Shown here piece by piece: positions 1 through 8,633 of a stretch of DNA of 64,000 bases. The notes under the pieces are model-generated. The model was not told where the DNA came from. It saw nothing but the letters and a program-made list of their open reading frames with translations, and searched no databases. Numbering within the stretch: the first letter of the stretch is position 1; each line of letters opens with the position of its first letter. The stretch spans positions 34,555 through 98,554 of the forward strand of contig NZ_OEZH01000170.1 of NCBI RefSeq assembly GCF_900243075.1, in the 5' to 3' direction. Both the position numbers and the translations under genes were made by a program. This DNA is from Clostridioides difficile (GTDB lineage Bacteria; Bacillota; Clostridia; Peptostreptococcales; Peptostreptococcaceae).

Positions 1-282
1 TTCATGAGCCAATGTACGCTCAAGAATATCCATTGCAGAAGTAAAGTCTGAATCTGGCATTGGGATAGCATCAAGCTGAACCTTTCCTCCTACATTATGT
101 AAGTATTTGTAAAAAAACATAGCATGGTCTGTCTCTTCTTTATATTGAACATAAAACCAATTAGAAAATCCTTTAAGTCCTTCTGCTTCAAGGTAAGAAG
201 ACATAGAAAGGTAAAGATACGCAGAATATAATTCATGGTTAATCTGCTCGTTAAGTAATTTTTCCATTTTAGCTGAAATCAT
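1..282 (-). CDS. ftnA: Ferritin, C-terminal part beyond the window
   Basis: Iron-storage ferritin of the bacterial FtnA type, which oxidises Fe(II) and stores it in a cytosolic 24-mer shell. Only residues 1-94 are visible because the gene runs off the left edge. The ferroxidase residues known for FtnA are in place: Glu17, Tyr24, Glu50 and His53, with Glu94 as the last visible residue. The helix motifs NHELYSAYLYLSM and KEETDHAMFF are typical. The start at 282 follows GGAGGT at good spacing on the minus strand. It lies downstream of the ROK repressor gene but has its own promoter-like sequence. The family call is firm; the symbol is by homology. Confidence 0.93.
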   Translation of the reverse strand, partial: MISAKMEKLLNEQINHELYSAYLYLSMSSYLEAEGLKGFSNWFYVQYKEETDHAMFFYKYLHNVGGKVQLDAIPMPDSDFTSAMDILERTLAHE

Positions 283-318
283 TTTTATACCTCCAAATTT
301 TAAACGCTCTTATAAAAT

Positions 319-347
319 ATAATAATATTAAATGGAAAAATATTCAA
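319..347 (-). promoter_or_regulatory. Predicted SigA-type promoter of the ferritin gene
   Basis: On the minus strand TTGAAT (347-342) and TATTAT (324-319) are separated by 17 bases and lie 37 bases upstream of the ferritin start. Seen by eye only; in DNA this AT-rich, chance matches are common. Confidence 0.45.
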
Positions 348-373
348 TAAAAGTGTTTAAATATTTTACATAT

Positions 374-1585
374 TTAATAAAAATTTATACTACCATTAAA
401 AAAATTATAACTGACAATGGCTATAGAGCCGATTAGTGGTGCATTTGCTCCAAAATTTGAATGTCTTACACTTATTTTTTTATATTTAGAAAAACTTGCT
501 GAAGCAGTCAATTTTTTTAATAATGTATTTTCTATAAATGTACCAGGGATATTAAAGTCATAGCCTATTATTATAGAACTACAATCAATCAATGTAAGTG
601 TATTAATCAATGCATATGATACATATGTACAAAATTCATCAAGCAAAAACATAGAAAGAGCATCTTTATTATTTGCCTCATCTATTAACTTGACTAAGGA
701 AAAGTCTTTACAGTTAATTAATGGAGAGTTGGGATAAATATGGCTCAATGATTCAATTCTTTTAATTAGATTACTGACACTTGTGTAATAATCTAGACAT
801 CCATTGTTACCACAACTACATAATGGTCCACTAAAATTAATTGATGTATGTCCTATTTCCCCGCTCTGTCCTAGATTACCAGTATGAAGTTTATTTTCTA
901 GAACTAGACCAGCTCCAATACCATTCATTATGTGTAGGTATATATAATTTGATATATTCTTACCTAAACCATACATTTTTTCTGCTAATGCACCTGAATT
1001 AGCATCATTTATCAAAAATATTGGCAAATCAGACATTTCTTTTATAAAATCTACTATATTTAGGTTTGATACATTTCCAAAATCTGGAGGATTTAGTATG
1101 GTACCATTTATATTATCTACTGGACCTATTGAAGAAATACCAATTCCAATTATATCTCTCTTATTGATTTTCATTATTTTAGTAAACATTCTCTTTATTA
1201 TATCTTTTAAGACATCATTTGATAGATATTTAGGGTAAGTTTCAGAAAGTTGTTTTACAATATTACCTTTCAAATCTGAAATAATTACCTTACATATATT
1301 TCTTCTTATTAGAATTCCACAGATACAAGGTGATATATTAGAAATATCCAATAAAATAGGTTTACGACCTGATGAATGTGCATTTAAAGTTGATGACTCT
1401 ATTTCTCTAATCATGTTTTCATTAATAAGTTCAGTAACTAGATTTGATAAAGTCATTTTAGTAAGACCTGTAGACTTAGCTAAATCAACTCTGGACATAG
1501 GTGTATTTGTAGAAAGCAATTTCAATATTATTAACTTATTTTTAATTTTTACATCTTTTATATTAGAACCTTGTTTGTTACTCAT
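374..1585 (-). CDS. ROK-family transcriptional regulator (NagC/XylR type)
   Basis: A 403-residue ROK repressor. Residues 15-75 form a winged helix-turn-helix (MSRVDLAKSTGLTKMTLSNLV). The rest is a sugar-kinase-like ROK domain with a GIGISSIGPVD phosphate-loop region, an INDANSGALAE segment and a zinc motif of the CxCGxxGC type (CSCGNNGC). Such proteins bind sugars or sugar phosphates and control sugar or amino-sugar genes. The start at 1585 follows AAGGAGAT on the minus strand. It is divergent from the Cwp24-like gene across a 600-bp gap, so it may regulate itself or that gene, but no ligand can be inferred. An inverted repeat lies just upstream. Confidence 0.88.
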   Translation of the reverse strand: MSNKQGSNIKDVKIKNKLIILKLLSTNTPMSRVDLAKSTGLTKMTLSNLVTELINENMIREIESSTLNAHSSGRKPILLDISNISPCICGILIRRNICKVIISDLKGNIVKQLSETYPKYLSNDVLKDIIKRMFTKIMKINKRDIIGIGISSIGPVDNINGTILNPPDFGNVSNLNIVDFIKEMSDLPIFLINDANSGALAEKMYGLGKNISNYIYLHIMNGIGAGLVLENKLHTGNLGQSGEIGHTSINFSGPLCSCGNNGCLDYYTSVSNLIKRIESLSHIYPNSPLINCKDFSLVKLIDEANNKDALSMFLLDEFCTYVSYALINTLTLIDCSSIIIGYDFNIPGTFIENTLLKKLTASASFSKYKKISVRHSNFGANAPLIGSIAIVSYNFFNGSINFY

Positions 1586-1621
1586 CGTAAATCTCCTTAA
1601 ATAAAGTTAAGTGTTTTATTT

Positions 1622-1676
1622 ATTTTCAAGCATACTATCACTTTATAATAGAGTAACATTTTTTTACTTGAAAATA
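1622..1676. promoter_or_regulatory. Inverted repeat upstream of the ROK gene, possible operator
   Basis: ATTTTCAAG (1622-1630) and its exact inverse CTTGAAAAT (1668-1676) flank the stretch where the ROK promoter should lie. Two half-sites this far apart could allow looping and autoregulation. The repeat is seen; the function is inference. Confidence 0.3.
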
Positions 1677-2040
1677 TCATTAATTAGAATATATCATATT
1701 ATATATCATAAAACACATAAAAAATATGTTAGAATTAAATTAAAGGTAGAAAAGTAGATTGACATATAAATAAATAGTAAATACTTAATCAAAAAATTGA
1801 AACATAATAAACTTGATGCAGGGTGCATCCTTAATGATATTGATAAAAGATTTATTTAATAAATAGATTATGTAAAGCTGTAATCTATTTGTTGTATACA
1901 ATAAAATTTCATTTTGTAAAGCAGTACAATAAATATAGAATATAAATATTGATTTTTATTACAAATTGTTACCATATATATATGAAATAGAAGTAAAATA
2001 TGGGAAATTGTAACTAAAATGTAAATTTTTCCTTTAATTT
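1677..2040. other. Non-coding divergent region with two inverted repeats
   Basis: No gene is visible. Two short structures stand out. GATGCA and TGCATC are separated by three bases (1815-1829), a compact palindrome that could be an operator. A 10-bp hairpin AAATAGATTA/TAATCTATTT (1861-1890) has no U-tract. The rest is AT-rich sequence without recognisable riboswitch cores. Confidence 0.4.
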
Positions 2041-2051
2041 ATACAATATTA

Positions 2052-2080
2052 TGGAAACTTTTTGTAATTTATGATATAAT
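2052..2080 (+). promoter_or_regulatory. Predicted promoter of the Cwp24-like gene
   Basis: TGGAAA (2052-2057), a 17-base spacer and TATAAT (2075-2080). It lies upstream of the leader hairpin at 2109-2152, so transcripts from it would have to pass that hairpin before the coding region. Confidence 0.5.
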
Positions 2081-2108
2081 AACAAATATATAATTATTAA
2101 ATTATAAT

Positions 2109-2152
2109 AAATGACTATAGCGTAGATGTACTACTATGCTATAGTCATTTTT
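2109..2152 (+). terminator. Terminator-like hairpin in the cwp24 leader
   Basis: Perfect 13-bp stem, AAATGACTATAGC (2109-2121) with GCTATAGTCATTT (2138-2150), a further GTAG/CTAC pairing inside, and a run of five T at 2148-2152. It sits between the predicted promoter and the ribosome binding site at about 2171-2178. That is an attenuator position, not an end-of-gene position. Terminator shape is seen; conditional read-through is inference. Confidence 0.6.
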
Positions 2153-2184
2153 GAATTAAACTTGATATATCAAGGGGGAAGAAT

Positions 2185-3627
2185 ATGAGAACAATTAGAA
2201 GAGTTTTAACATTAGGTCTAACATTAGCTATATTTCTAATAAATGTACCTAATGTAAATGCATTAACATCAGATACGATTAAAGGTAACAATATATATGA
2301 GACTGCTGGATTAATAGCAGATAAAAAGAGTTATGATACAGCAATCATGGTAAATATGGATAATTCTATAGCAGATGGTCTTTCAGCAAGTGGTCTTGCT
2401 GGTGCTGTTGATGCTCCAATTTTACTTGCACAAAAAAATAAAATACCAAATGAAACAAGACAAAGATTAAAAAATGTTAAAAAAATATACATAATAGGTA
2501 AAGAATTATCAATAAGTAAGTCAGTTGAAACTGAACTGAAAAAAACAGGAGCACAAGTAACTAGACTAGGCGGAGATGACAGAATAAAGACTAGTTATAG
2601 TGTTGCTAAAGAGGTAAGTGGTATTAAAAAAGTTGATGAAGTGATACTAACTAATGCATATAAAGGAGAAGCAGATACTATAAGTGCTGCACCTGTGTCA
2701 GTAAGAGACGTAGCGCCTATCGTACTTACCGATGGAAAGAGTGTGCCTTTTTCAACAAGTAATGTAAAAACATATGCAGTAGGTGGAAGTATATCTATGA
2801 GTACTAGCCTAGTTAACAAAACTAATGCTAAAAGACTTGGTGGTTCAGATAGATATGACACAAATAAGAAAGTTATAAAAGAATTTTATCCAGATGCATC
2901 AGAATTTTATTTAAGTGATGGATATGATTTAGTAAATGCACTTACAGGTTCTACAATTGCTAAGGAAAATCCAATTGTATTGGTGTCTGAAAGTAGTGAT
3001 AAGTCTATATTAGCAGGAGCAGATAAGATTACTAGATTAGGTTCAATAAGTGATAGTGTGTATAATAAGTGTGTTTCTTCTGCACAAAATAATGGTGATT
3101 CATCTACAAAGGGAGATTCACCTATAAAAAATGAGACAAGCATATTAGGTGAACCAACAGCTAGTTTGGAATCTTGCTTAAAATGGGCTAAATCTAAAAA
3201 TGCTAATGATTTATTTATAGAATTAATACCAATATTATATGATACTGCTGTTCAGGAAGGAGTAAATCCTGTCTTAGCAGTAGCTCAATCTGCAAAAGAA
3301 ACTGGTTTTTGTAATTTTGGTGGAGTATTAGATGCGTCATTTAAAAATCCTTGTGGACTTAAGACTTCTGTAGGTGGTTCTGATACTGATAAGAACGCAC
3401 ATTCAAGATTTGATACTTGGGAAGAGGGAATACTAGCTCAAATTCAACATTTATGCTTATATGCAGGACAAGATGGTTATCCACTTTCAAATCCAGTAGA
3501 CCCTAGACATGAAAAATCTTTATTTGGGAAAGCCAAAACAGTTGAAAGCCTATCTAATAATTGGGCTGGAGGTCAATATGGACAAGATTTAGTTAGAATG
3601 ATGAGAGAAATTGAGTCAACAAAGTAA
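2185..3627 (+). CDS. cwp24: Cell-wall-anchored glucosaminidase with CWB2 repeats (Cwp24-like)
   Basis: Surface peptidoglycan hydrolase of 480 residues. A signal peptide (about 1-26, ending VNA) is followed by three CWB2 repeats (about 28-125, 126-215, 216-305) with repeated TRLGG/KRLGG motifs. In this species CWB2 repeats anchor proteins to a wall polymer in the S-layer. After a Ser/Gly/Asn linker, residues 330-480 form a glucosaminidase domain (GH73-like) with VNPVLAVAQSAKETGF and NPCGLK motifs, predicted to cut N-acetylglucosamine linkages in peptidoglycan. AAGGGGGAAG precedes the start. The CWB2-then-glucosaminidase order matches Cwp24 of C. difficile; the symbol is from memory. The leader hairpin suggests attenuation. 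Confidence 0.85.
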   Translation: MRTIRRVLTLGLTLAIFLINVPNVNALTSDTIKGNNIYETAGLIADKKSYDTAIMVNMDNSIADGLSASGLAGAVDAPILLAQKNKIPNETRQRLKNVKKIYIIGKELSISKSVETELKKTGAQVTRLGGDDRIKTSYSVAKEVSGIKKVDEVILTNAYKGEADTISAAPVSVRDVAPIVLTDGKSVPFSTSNVKTYAVGGSISMSTSLVNKTNAKRLGGSDRYDTNKKVIKEFYPDASEFYLSDGYDLVNALTGSTIAKENPIVLVSESSDKSILAGADKITRLGSISDSVYNKCVSSAQNNGDSSTKGDSPIKNETSILGEPTASLESCLKWAKSKNANDLFIELIPILYDTAVQEGVNPVLAVAQSAKETGFCNFGGVLDASFKNPCGLKTSVGGSDTDKNAHSRFDTWEEGILAQIQHLCLYAGQDGYPLSNPVDPRHEKSLFGKAKTVESLSNNWAGGQYGQDLVRMMREIESTK

Positions 3628-3696
3628 TTGAAGTATTAATTTAAGGATATGCTTACTTAAGCTTATCAAATAGTCAAGAAATAAGGAATGATTATT

Positions 3697-4050
3697 ATGA
3701 AAAAGAGTAGCATTTTTAGTATCATATTTCCTACAATCATAATGGTATTAATATTTTTAACTTTTGCTACAGATATATTTAATATTCCAGATATTCAATC
3801 TAAGGGAATTTTTGTAATAGGGCTGGTTTTGATTTTTCCAATTTCTTTTTTAATACAAGGGATAGTTTGTGCATTAAATAAAATTAGTTGGATTTTATCA
3901 CTTATTGTGTCTTTATCAACTTATATAGTATTAATGTATATATTTTTAAACGATTCAGCATATATATATGTTTTACTGTATGCAGCTTTTTATATGATTG
4001 GACATATAACAGCTAAGCTCTATTACAAAATTAAGACTTTTAAAAGTTAA
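3697..4050 (+). CDS. Small four-helix membrane protein
   Basis: About 117 residues, almost wholly hydrophobic, with four predicted membrane helices (near residues 8-26, 36-58, 62-84 and 88-108) and a basic C-terminus (KLYYKIKTFKS). AAGGA at 3683-3687 is too close to the ATG at 3688, so the ATG at 3697 is the better start. It follows the Cwp24-like gene by 70 bases and is closed by a strong terminator, so the two may be co-transcribed. Function unknown. Confidence 0.7.
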   Translation: MKKSSIFSIIFPTIIMVLIFLTFATDIFNIPDIQSKGIFVIGLVLIFPISFLIQGIVCALNKISWILSLIVSLSTYIVLMYIFLNDSAYIYVLLYAAFYMIGHITAKLYYKIKTFKS

Positions 4051-4079
4051 ATTGAAGGCTATATAAATGGAATAAATGG

Positions 4080-4128
4080 GAAGTATCTTTAATGATTTTC
4101 TAAAATCAAACATAGATACTTCTTTTTT
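4080..4128 (+). terminator. Rho-independent terminator
   Basis: GAAGTATCT (4080-4088) pairs with AGATACTTC (4114-4122), followed by six T. It ends the cwp24/membrane-protein transcript. Confidence 0.85.
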
Positions 4129-4241
4129 GTGTAAAAAGATAAATATGTAAATAAAATTTAACCATTATAATTTTCTTTTAACAATTGCATACAATAAACT
4201 TGTTGTATAATTAAGATAGATAAAATAAAGGGAGGGATAAT

Positions 4242-5063
4242 ATGAATTTAATAGATAATCATATTCATACTAATTTTTCAAGTGATGGAAAGGATTCAAT
4301 GGAAGATACAATAAAAAAGGCTATAAGTATTGGTGTTAGATATTTAACTTTTACAGACCATTTAGAACATGATGAAGATAGAGGTTTTTGTATAAATTAT
4401 AATGACTATGTTCCAGTATTTAATAAGTTTAAAGAAAAATATAAAAAGGACATAGAGTTATTACTAGGTGTTGAAGTTGGTTATAGAAAACATCTAAAAA
4501 ATGAAATAGAAGAAATAATAAATTCTAATCCTTTTGATTTTATATTGTGTTCAACTCATACAATTGATAATATACCTGTTCCATCAAAGGAGTACTTTAA
4601 AGGGCTGAGCAAAGAAGATGCATATTATAAATATTTTAATAGCATACTTGAAACTAATCGTGAATTTGAAGATTACAATATATATGGGCATTTGGATTAT
4701 ATATCTAGGTATGGAATATATTCAGATAATAGAGTTATATACAATGACTTTAAAGATGTTATTGATGAGGTTTTGAAGTCAATAATCAATAATGGGAGTG
4801 GTATAGAGCTAAATACTTCTGGTTATAGATATGGACTAAATGCTATACATCCTAATGAAGATATATTAAAAAGATATAAAGAACTTGGAGGATTCATAGT
4901 TACTGTAGGTTCTGATTCTCATAGAGTAGAAGATATATGTAAAGATTTTGATGTGGCTTATGATATGCTTAAGTATCTTGATTTTAAATATGTATCTTTA
5001 TTTAAAGAAAGAGAAACTTATTTTATTAACATAGAAAAAGTTAAATCTAACAATATAGCTTAG
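4242..5063 (+). CDS. PHP-domain phosphatase, histidinol-phosphatase-like
   Basis: A 273-residue PHP-fold metal-dependent phosphoesterase. Metal ligands are visible as HxH at residues 7-9 (DNHIHT), Asp39-His40 (TDH), a GVEVGYR glutamate near 78, CSTHT near 105, GHLDY in the middle and SDSH near the C-terminus. The length fits HisK/HisJ histidinol phosphatases, but many such genes outside his operons have other or unknown phosphate-ester substrates, and no his genes are nearby. It is monocistronic, preceded by AGGGAGGG and followed by a terminator. Confidence 0.82.
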   Translation: MNLIDNHIHTNFSSDGKDSMEDTIKKAISIGVRYLTFTDHLEHDEDRGFCINYNDYVPVFNKFKEKYKKDIELLLGVEVGYRKHLKNEIEEIINSNPFDFILCSTHTIDNIPVPSKEYFKGLSKEDAYYKYFNSILETNREFEDYNIYGHLDYISRYGIYSDNRVIYNDFKDVIDEVLKSIINNGSGIELNTSGYRYGLNAIHPNEDILKRYKELGGFIVTVGSDSHRVEDICKDFDVAYDMLKYLDFKYVSLFKERETYFINIEKVKSNNIA

Positions 5064-5121
5064 AGCGTGTTTTGAAGTGAATTAATGTATAGTCAAAAAG
5101 TTAATAGTTATAATATTGTAT

Positions 5122-5147
5122 CCTCTAGAAAAATACTAGAGGTTTTT
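5122..5147 (+). terminator. Rho-independent terminator
   Basis: CCTCTAG (5122-5128) and CTAGAGG (5136-5142) with a 7-base loop, then five T; ends the PHP gene. Confidence 0.85.
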
Positions 5148-5319
5148 ATTTTACAAAAATAACTAAAGGGAATTAAATTTAAATAAGGTTGTTTATTTTA
5201 AATTGAATAGTTATTGTTAATATATTTTACTATTATATATTTTTATTGTGATATAATAGTAAAATATATTAACCTATCTTTAAATTATATAAATTATTAT
5301 AAAGGAGGGAAAATTTAAA

Positions 5320-7203
5320 TTGTCTAATAAAAATAAAGAGAATATAACTTTAAGTAATCAAATCAAAGGAACAACTCAAAGTAGTTTAACGAAAGAAGCT
5401 ATATTACATATACCAATGAGTAACTATGCCTATGGTTACGATAGAGAAACATTACATATAAGACTTAGAACTAAAAAAAATGAAGTAAAAAGAGTAATTT
5501 TGAGAATAGGAGACCAATATGTATGGGATAAGGGTGGTGCAGGAGGAGGAAATTTGAATGCATCTGGAGTTGGTTGGTCTGGTGGAACAAATATAATAAT
5601 GAGAAAAGAAGTAGAAACAGAGTTATTTGATTATTGGATAGCTAAGTGCAAACCTTTAAATAAACGTTCAAGATATAGTTTTATAATAGAAGGTCAAGAA
5701 GAAAAGATTTTATTTACAGAAAAAAGAATAATAGAATTAGGAAATGAAAATGATGAAAAAGAACTATGTGAAATAAGTAATTTCTTTGGATATCCATATT
5801 TAAACTATATAGATATACCTAAAGTACCAAATTGGGTGAAGGAGACTATTTGGTATCAGATATTTCCAGATAGATTTGCAAATGGTGACCCATCTATAAA
5901 CCCAACAGGATTGGAAGAATGGGGGGCTATTCCAACAAGAGACAATTTTACAGGTGGAGATTTACAAGGTGTGTTAGAACACTTAGATTATTTAAGTGAT
6001 TTAGGAATAAATGGAATTTACTTTTGTCCTATTACAGTTGGAAAAACAAATCATAGATATGATACGATAGATTATATGGAGATAGACCCTACATTGGGAG
6101 ATAAAGATACTCTAAAAAAACTAATAAAAGAAGCACATAAGAGAAATATAAAAATAATGTTGGATGCTGTTTTTAATCATATAGGATATTATTCTAAACA
6201 GTGGCAAGATGTAGTTCAAAATAAGGAAAATTCTCGATACAAAGAGTGGTTTTATATAAAAGATATGAGTAAAATTGATACTCCAATAGAACAAATAGAT
6301 GAAAAAAACATACCTTATGAAACCTTTGGATGTGAAAAATATATGCCTAAACTTAACACAGAAAATTCAGAAGTAATAGAATATTTACTGAGTGTAGGCA
6401 AGTATTGGATACAGGAATTCGATATAGATGCATGGAGATTGGATGTTTCAAATGAAGTGGACCATGTATTTTGGAGAAAGTTTAGAGAAGAGATTAAAAA
6501 AATAAAACCAGACATATATATATTGGGAGAAATTTGGCATGGTAGCTTACCATGGTTGATGGGAGACCAATTTGATTCAGTTATGAATTATTTAATGTAT
6601 GAAGCTATGAAAAAATTCTTTTGTACAAATGAGATAAACGCTGAAGAATTTAAGTATATGATAAATGATATAATGGTAAGCTATCCAATACAAGTTAGTG
6701 AAGTTATTTTTAATTTGCTTGGAAGTCATGATACTACAAGAATATTGAACTACGCTAATGGCAATGTTGATAAATTTAAACTTGCATACTTATTTATGTT
6801 TATACAATCAGGGAGTCCTTGTATATATTATGGTGACGAAATTGGGATGGAAGGAGAACTAAGTTCAATATCTGAAGGACAAAGAAAATGTATGGAATGG
6901 AATGAAGAAAAATGGAATAAGGATATATTTAATTTTATGAAGAAGATTATTAGACTTCGTAAAGAAAATAGAGAACTTAGGTCTGTGTTTAATGAATGGA
7001 TACTAGTAGATAAAGAAAATGGAACAATTATGTTAAAAAAAGAATCCATTTATATAATAATAAATAACTCATCTAAAGATATAACTTTAACATTACCAGA
7101 TTATTTAGCAAATAAAAAAGTAAAAGATTTATATGAAGAAGAAATAGTTGATTTAAAAGAAGAAATAATGTTAAAGAAATACAAGTTTATTATTTTAAAA
7201 TAA
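5320..7203 (+). CDS. GH13 neopullulanase/cyclomaltodextrinase-type amylase
   Basis: A 627-residue intracellular alpha-amylase-family enzyme. Residues 1-150 resemble a CBM34-type N-domain, as in cyclomaltodextrinase, maltogenic amylase and neopullulanase. The barrel shows WYQIFPDRFANG, GGDLQGV, DAVFNH (region I), WRLD with nucleophile Asp375, GEIWH with acid Glu404, and SHDT with Asp471. No signal peptide, so it acts in the cytosol on maltodextrins or cyclodextrins, giving maltose and glucose. It starts at TTG after AAGGAGGG. Downstream are a GH65 phosphorylase and beta-phosphoglucomutase, which would use the maltose. No sugar transporter is adjacent. Confidence 0.9.
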   Translation: MSNKNKENITLSNQIKGTTQSSLTKEAILHIPMSNYAYGYDRETLHIRLRTKKNEVKRVILRIGDQYVWDKGGAGGGNLNASGVGWSGGTNIIMRKEVETELFDYWIAKCKPLNKRSRYSFIIEGQEEKILFTEKRIIELGNENDEKELCEISNFFGYPYLNYIDIPKVPNWVKETIWYQIFPDRFANGDPSINPTGLEEWGAIPTRDNFTGGDLQGVLEHLDYLSDLGINGIYFCPITVGKTNHRYDTIDYMEIDPTLGDKDTLKKLIKEAHKRNIKIMLDAVFNHIGYYSKQWQDVVQNKENSRYKEWFYIKDMSKIDTPIEQIDEKNIPYETFGCEKYMPKLNTENSEVIEYLLSVGKYWIQEFDIDAWRLDVSNEVDHVFWRKFREEIKKIKPDIYILGEIWHGSLPWLMGDQFDSVMNYLMYEAMKKFFCTNEINAEEFKYMINDIMVSYPIQVSEVIFNLLGSHDTTRILNYANGNVDKFKLAYLFMFIQSGSPCIYYGDEIGMEGELSSISEGQRKCMEWNEEKWNKDIFNFMKKIIRLRKENRELRSVFNEWILVDKENGTIMLKKESIYIIINNSSKDITLTLPDYLANKKVKDLYEEEIVDLKEEIMLKKYKFIILK

Positions 7204-7430
7204 TACAAAAATGTATTTATTTTGGTTTTCATGATAAATTGTTATACTATTTAAATAAAGAATTATTAATCATTACAAATAAATTCAGTATAATTTTATA
7301 GAGAAATTATTTTTAGTAAAATTTATTAAGTAAAATTTTTATTTGGACAAAAACAAATATTAACACTTCTAATGATTTGTTATTCAGTAAAAAATAGGTA
7401 ATTACTGAATAAGTAGGGGGAAGGAAAGAG

Positions 7431-7858
7431 ATGAATGACTATAAAGAACATATAGTTATAGTAAAACCTGGTAATGTAAATCTAATTTTAGGCGTTATAT
7501 TTTTATTAGTTGGAATTGTTGTAAATGTATTTCTTATATATCTTTTTCTTTTGGAATAGATTTTGAAGAAAATCCGTTTGTATGTGTATTCATAGTGTGT
7601 GTTATGAAGAACGGAAACTATACAAAGCTTGCAAAAAAATACGGGGGAAAAGAAGCATGGGCTATGTTTCCAACATATATAGTGGGACCACAATTATATA
7701 AGAAAGAAATTGAAAAGGGAAAATTTGTTTGTAATATAAACTATTTAAAAGTTTTTCCTGGAAGAATGTGGTCAAATTTTTATAGAACAATAAAAAAATA
7801 TGGTGTGCAAGAAAGTAAAATTGAAGTAGATTTTGAATTAAAGACTGAACTAGAATAA
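7431..7858 (+). pseudogene. Frameshifted small membrane-protein gene
   Basis: A good start (GGGGGAAGG then ATG at 7431) opens a frame encoding MNDYKEHIVIVKPGNVN and a hydrophobic helix, which stops at TAG 7557-7559 after 42 residues. A second frame reads without a stop from about 7532 through 7858 and encodes FGIDFEENPFV and then a soluble tail (KLAKKYGGKEAWAMFP). Switching frame in the T-rich run at 7541-7552 gives one continuous protein of about 140 residues. This suggests a 1-base deletion or 2-base insertion, possibly with internal loss as well. The gene would be a small membrane-anchored protein of unknown function. A sequencing error or programmed frameshifting cannot be excluded. Confidence 0.55.
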
Positions 7859-7952
7859 GTAATTCTATAAATAATATCTTAAATACAAGAGATAAGGTAA
7901 AAAAATAAGTTGATTATTAGTATAAAAATTCTTGTAGAAAGAGGAAATAAGA

Positions 7953-8633
7953 ATGATTGAAGCATTTATATTTGATTTAGATGGCGTAATTACAGACACT
8001 GCATATTATCACTATATGGCTTGGAAAAAGCTAGCACATAAGGTTGGTATAAATATAGATACAAAATTTAATGAATCTTTAAAAGGCATAAGTAGGATGG
8101 AGTCACTAGATAGAATATTAGAATTTGGAAACAAAAAAGATTTATTTTCAGAAGAAGAAAAATTGGAAATGGCCGAAGAAAAAAATAATTATTATGTATC
8201 GCTAATAAATGATATAACTTCAGAGGATATTTTATCTGGAATAGAAAGCTTGTTAATTGATATAAAATCTAATAATATAAAAATAGGTCTATCTTCTTCA
8301 AGTAAGAATGCAACAAATGTATTAAATCATTTGGGTATAAGTGATAAATTTGATTTTATAGCTGACGCAGCAAAATGCAAAAACAGCAAACCACATCCAG
8401 ATATATTTCTTATGTCAGCGAAAGGGCTTGATGTAAATCCACAAAATTGTATAGGTATAGAAGACGCAAGTGCAGGGATAGATGCTATAAACTCAGCCAA
8501 TATGTTTTCTGTTGGTGTTGGAAATTATGATAATTTAAAAAAAGCAAATTTAGTTGTAGATTCAACAAGCCAATTAAATTTTAAATATATACAAGAAAAG
8601 TATAATGAATATATAGTTAGGAGAATTATATGA
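7953..8633 (+). CDS. pgmB: Beta-phosphoglucomutase (HAD superfamily)
   Basis: Converts beta-glucose 1-phosphate to glucose 6-phosphate in the cytosol. The 226-residue protein has the HAD motifs in order: FDLDGVITD (nucleophile Asp8, acid Asp10), SSSSKNA (motif II), KPHPDIF (motif III lysine) and GIEDASAGIDA (motif IV acids). Its last four bases (ATGA) overlap the start of the GH65 gene, so the two are translationally coupled. The pairing with a GH65 phosphorylase fixes the role: the phosphorylase makes beta-glucose 1-phosphate and this enzyme sends it to glycolysis. The preceding gene is broken, but this one has its own AGAGGAA site. Confidence 0.92.
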   Translation: MIEAFIFDLDGVITDTAYYHYMAWKKLAHKVGINIDTKFNESLKGISRMESLDRILEFGNKKDLFSEEEKLEMAEEKNNYYVSLINDITSEDILSGIESLLIDIKSNNIKIGLSSSSKNATNVLNHLGISDKFDFIADAAKCKNSKPHPDIFLMSAKGLDVNPQNCIGIEDASAGIDAINSANMFSVGVGNYDNLKKANLVVDSTSQLNFKYIQEKYNEYIVRRII

